39,241 bases of DNA from Chara braunii (lineage: Eukaryota; Streptophyta; Charophyceae; Charales; Characeae), in NCBI GenBank assembly GCA_003427395.1, contig BFEA01000423.1:879842-919082 (forward strand), in the 5' to 3' direction. Below the pieces are notes generated by a model that was not told the origin of the DNA, did not search any database, and was given only the letters and a program-made list of their open reading frames with translations. This document shows positions 37,516 to 39,241 of this stretch, in pieces; positions within the stretch are counted from its first letter, which is position 1, and each line of letters starts with the position of its first letter. Position numbers and translations under genes: made by a program.

Positions 37516-39241
37516 GCGAATTCGAAAAAGGAAAGTATACTGTGGTAGCCGGCGCTCTAAGCAGAAGGGCATATTACTTCGGAGCGATAGTGCACTATCT
37601 AGACATAGGGGCGGATCTGCAGCAGAAAGTAAGAGATGCATATGCGCAAGACCCGATTTATAGTGAGCTACTGAAAAGATTAAAAGAAGCCCCAGAAAAT
37701 GAGCCACACTACCGAACCACAAACAGGTTACTGTTTGAGAAGACCACCGTCCCTGACAGACTGTACGTCCCCAATAGTGAAGAGATCCGTAGTCTGATCT
37801 TAGGGGAATGCCACGATATAGAAGGGCACTTCAGATGGCAAAAGACTCTAGCTAATTTGATGATGTCATGCACGTGGCCAGGCATGAAAGCAAATTGCAT
37901 TGAGTATGTCCGCAGTTGCAAAGTATGTCAGGGCAATAAGACAATAACGAGAGCTCCACTAGGTCTTCTTAGACCCTTGACTATTCCATCAAGACTCAGA
38001 CAGTCAGTTTCCATCGATTTTATTGATACTGGGTTTAAAAGTAGGCATGGCAAAAGTCAAGTTATGGTCATAGTAGACTAATTTAGCAAATATGTAGTGT
38101 TTGTTCCTTTGCCTTCAGAGGCACGTACCGACTTAGTGATAGGAAAGTCGAGACTTGCAAGGTACGGCATTGTCCTCTGACAAGGAGAATCGAAATCACA
38201 TCAATAATAGAGATTATTGATGTGATTTTGATTGCCTCCAAGAGACCCGCCCAAGTCTCATTTGCATGAAATTAAAGAATTCTTGATATTGATTATAGTA
38301 TCAATCATAAATGAATATATAAATATAAATGAATATATAAATATAAATGAATATATAAATATAAATGAATATATAGTCTACCGTTGTTCATTGTCAGTGA
38401 TAGAGACCCACGGTTTACCAGCCAGAACTGGCGGGATACGGATCTAAGCTGCTGATTTTGTCCGACCGCCATCCAGAGACAAACGGTCAGACAAAACAAA
38501 TGAATGAGATCTTGCAGCAGCTACTCAGAATGTACATTAGACCGGATCAGGGGAGCTGGGATGAGATGCTCCCCAAGGTAGCAAGCGCCTATAACAACAA
38601 TGTTCATCTGGCTACCTGTAGGACTCCCAACGAGCTGCGTAAGTCCTTTAGGCCAAGACGACCGTTTGAAGTACTGAACCAGGATCAGATCCAGAGACTA
38701 CTGCCCGACACCCGAGAGTTTGCACTGCATCATGAGCAGGAAGTCGCTACGGTGACTGAGAACCTAAGGAAGGTCCAACATCGTATGATCGAGCAAGCTA
38801 ACAAACATCGCCGACCTTCGCAGTTCCAAGTAGGCGACTTAGTCTAGGCCAAGTCAAATGAGTTCGCACCAGAGGAGAACATATCGCAGAAGCTCCTACC
38901 TGTGTATAGAGGACCATGGCCTGTCCTAGAAGTCAAGGGAGGAGAGGACAGACCATCATACACCATAGAGATCCCAACACATCTCCACACGTAACCAGTC
39001 TTCCATGCGTCAAAGCTACTGCCGTGCACCACCACTAACAAATTTCCTTCGCAAAGCTCAATGATTTGGACATGGATGGTGCCTACAACATAGACCACAT
39101 AGTGGAAGAGGATGTGTTCAGAACAGGAGGTCGAGGTCGTCCCCAGAAGCAATATAAAGTCAGGTTTGCCTACCAGAAGTCGGAGGACGACCGGTGGTTT
39201 ACTAGGCCAGAGCTTTTAGAAACCGCTTCCGCCATAGTACA
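37510..39241 (+). pseudogene. Integrase and chromodomain-like tail, third gypsy element (runs off window)
   Basis: The linker VVAGALSRRAYYFGAIVHYL leads to the zinc domain (His in ECHDIEGHFRW, Cys in CKVCQ) and the core. The first Asp is in RQSVSIDFIDTGF. The second is in VSDRDPRFTSQNWR at about 38,394-38,435, beyond an insert. The Glu site reads ETNGQTKQMNE, so the catalytic Glu seems to be Lys. The helical and GPY-like parts follow (LLPVYRGPWPVLEVKGGE). A TAG at 38,845 stands where Trp is expected (LV-stop-AKSNEF). The last frame, IDHIVEED then QYKVRF and DDRWFTRPELLETASA, is chromodomain-like and continues past the window end. Confidence 0.88.
38175..38395. mobile_element. Small AT-rich insertion with 7-base direct repeat
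   Basis: CATTGTC occurs at 38,168-38,174 and again at 38,389-38,395, bracketing 214 bases of AT-rich sequence inside the integrase core. Reading from the first copy straight to the bases after the second keeps the frame (LARYG into IVSDRD), as expected of a target-site duplication. The insert holds a 21-base inverted repeat (38,188-38,233, one mismatch) and an 18-base minisatellite AAATGAATATATAAATAT repeated 3.7 times at 38,309-38,375. No transposase and no long terminal inverted repeats were seen, so it is a non-autonomous element of unknown class. Confidence 0.7.

Overview
This window looks like nuclear DNA of a green plant-lineage organism made almost wholly of nested, decayed retrotransposons. 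Three kinds of evidence support this: Ty3/gypsy Gag and Pol fragments including a plant-type chromovirus, an L1-like LINE, and a short copy of plant-type mitochondrial small-subunit rRNA. The Gag and Pol proteins resemble families I remember from the charophyte alga Chara braunii, so that is my best guess (inference). No intact single-copy host gene was recognised, and nearly every coding region has stops, frameshifts, deletions or rearrangements.

Layout. 1-1,110: purine-rich simple repeats and a GC-rich minisatellite. 1,390-2,760: LTR-like remnants with one initiator-Met-type primer-binding site. 2,760-5,640: no recognisable gene. 5,640-11,077: a defective chromovirus on the minus strand (Gag, RT, RNase H, integrase, chromodomain, polypurine tract, 3' LTR), with its protease region deleted. 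11,100-13,600: a minus-strand LINE that abuts the Gag start directly. 13,794-14,769: a probable solo LTR of the same family as the element at 32,166. 14,770-16,601: repeats and a 925-base assembly gap.

16,602-25,400: copies of a multi-copy repeat that carries an unusual open reading frame with two tandem Cys/His-rich RING-like modules. Two copies form a large inverted repeat (about 1.35 kb arms) around a minus-strand Gag fragment, LTR pieces and the mitochondrial rRNA fragment. 25,673-30,548: a plus-strand gypsy Pol lacking Gag and 5' LTR, with about 400 bases of its integrase inverted in place, then a polypurine tract and 3' LTR. This element is flanked by an inverted pair of proline-rich repeat sequences. 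30,549-32,160: more copies of the same repeat modules. 32,166-39,241 (runs off the window): a third plus-strand gypsy element with LTR, TATA box, primer-binding site, coiled-coil Gag, zinc knuckle, protease, RNase H and integrase. Its RT core is missing and it has at least one further insertion.

No functional gene network can be read here. The biology is that of nesting, inversion and decay. The most novel object is the repeat-borne RING-like reading frame and its palindromic arrangement.
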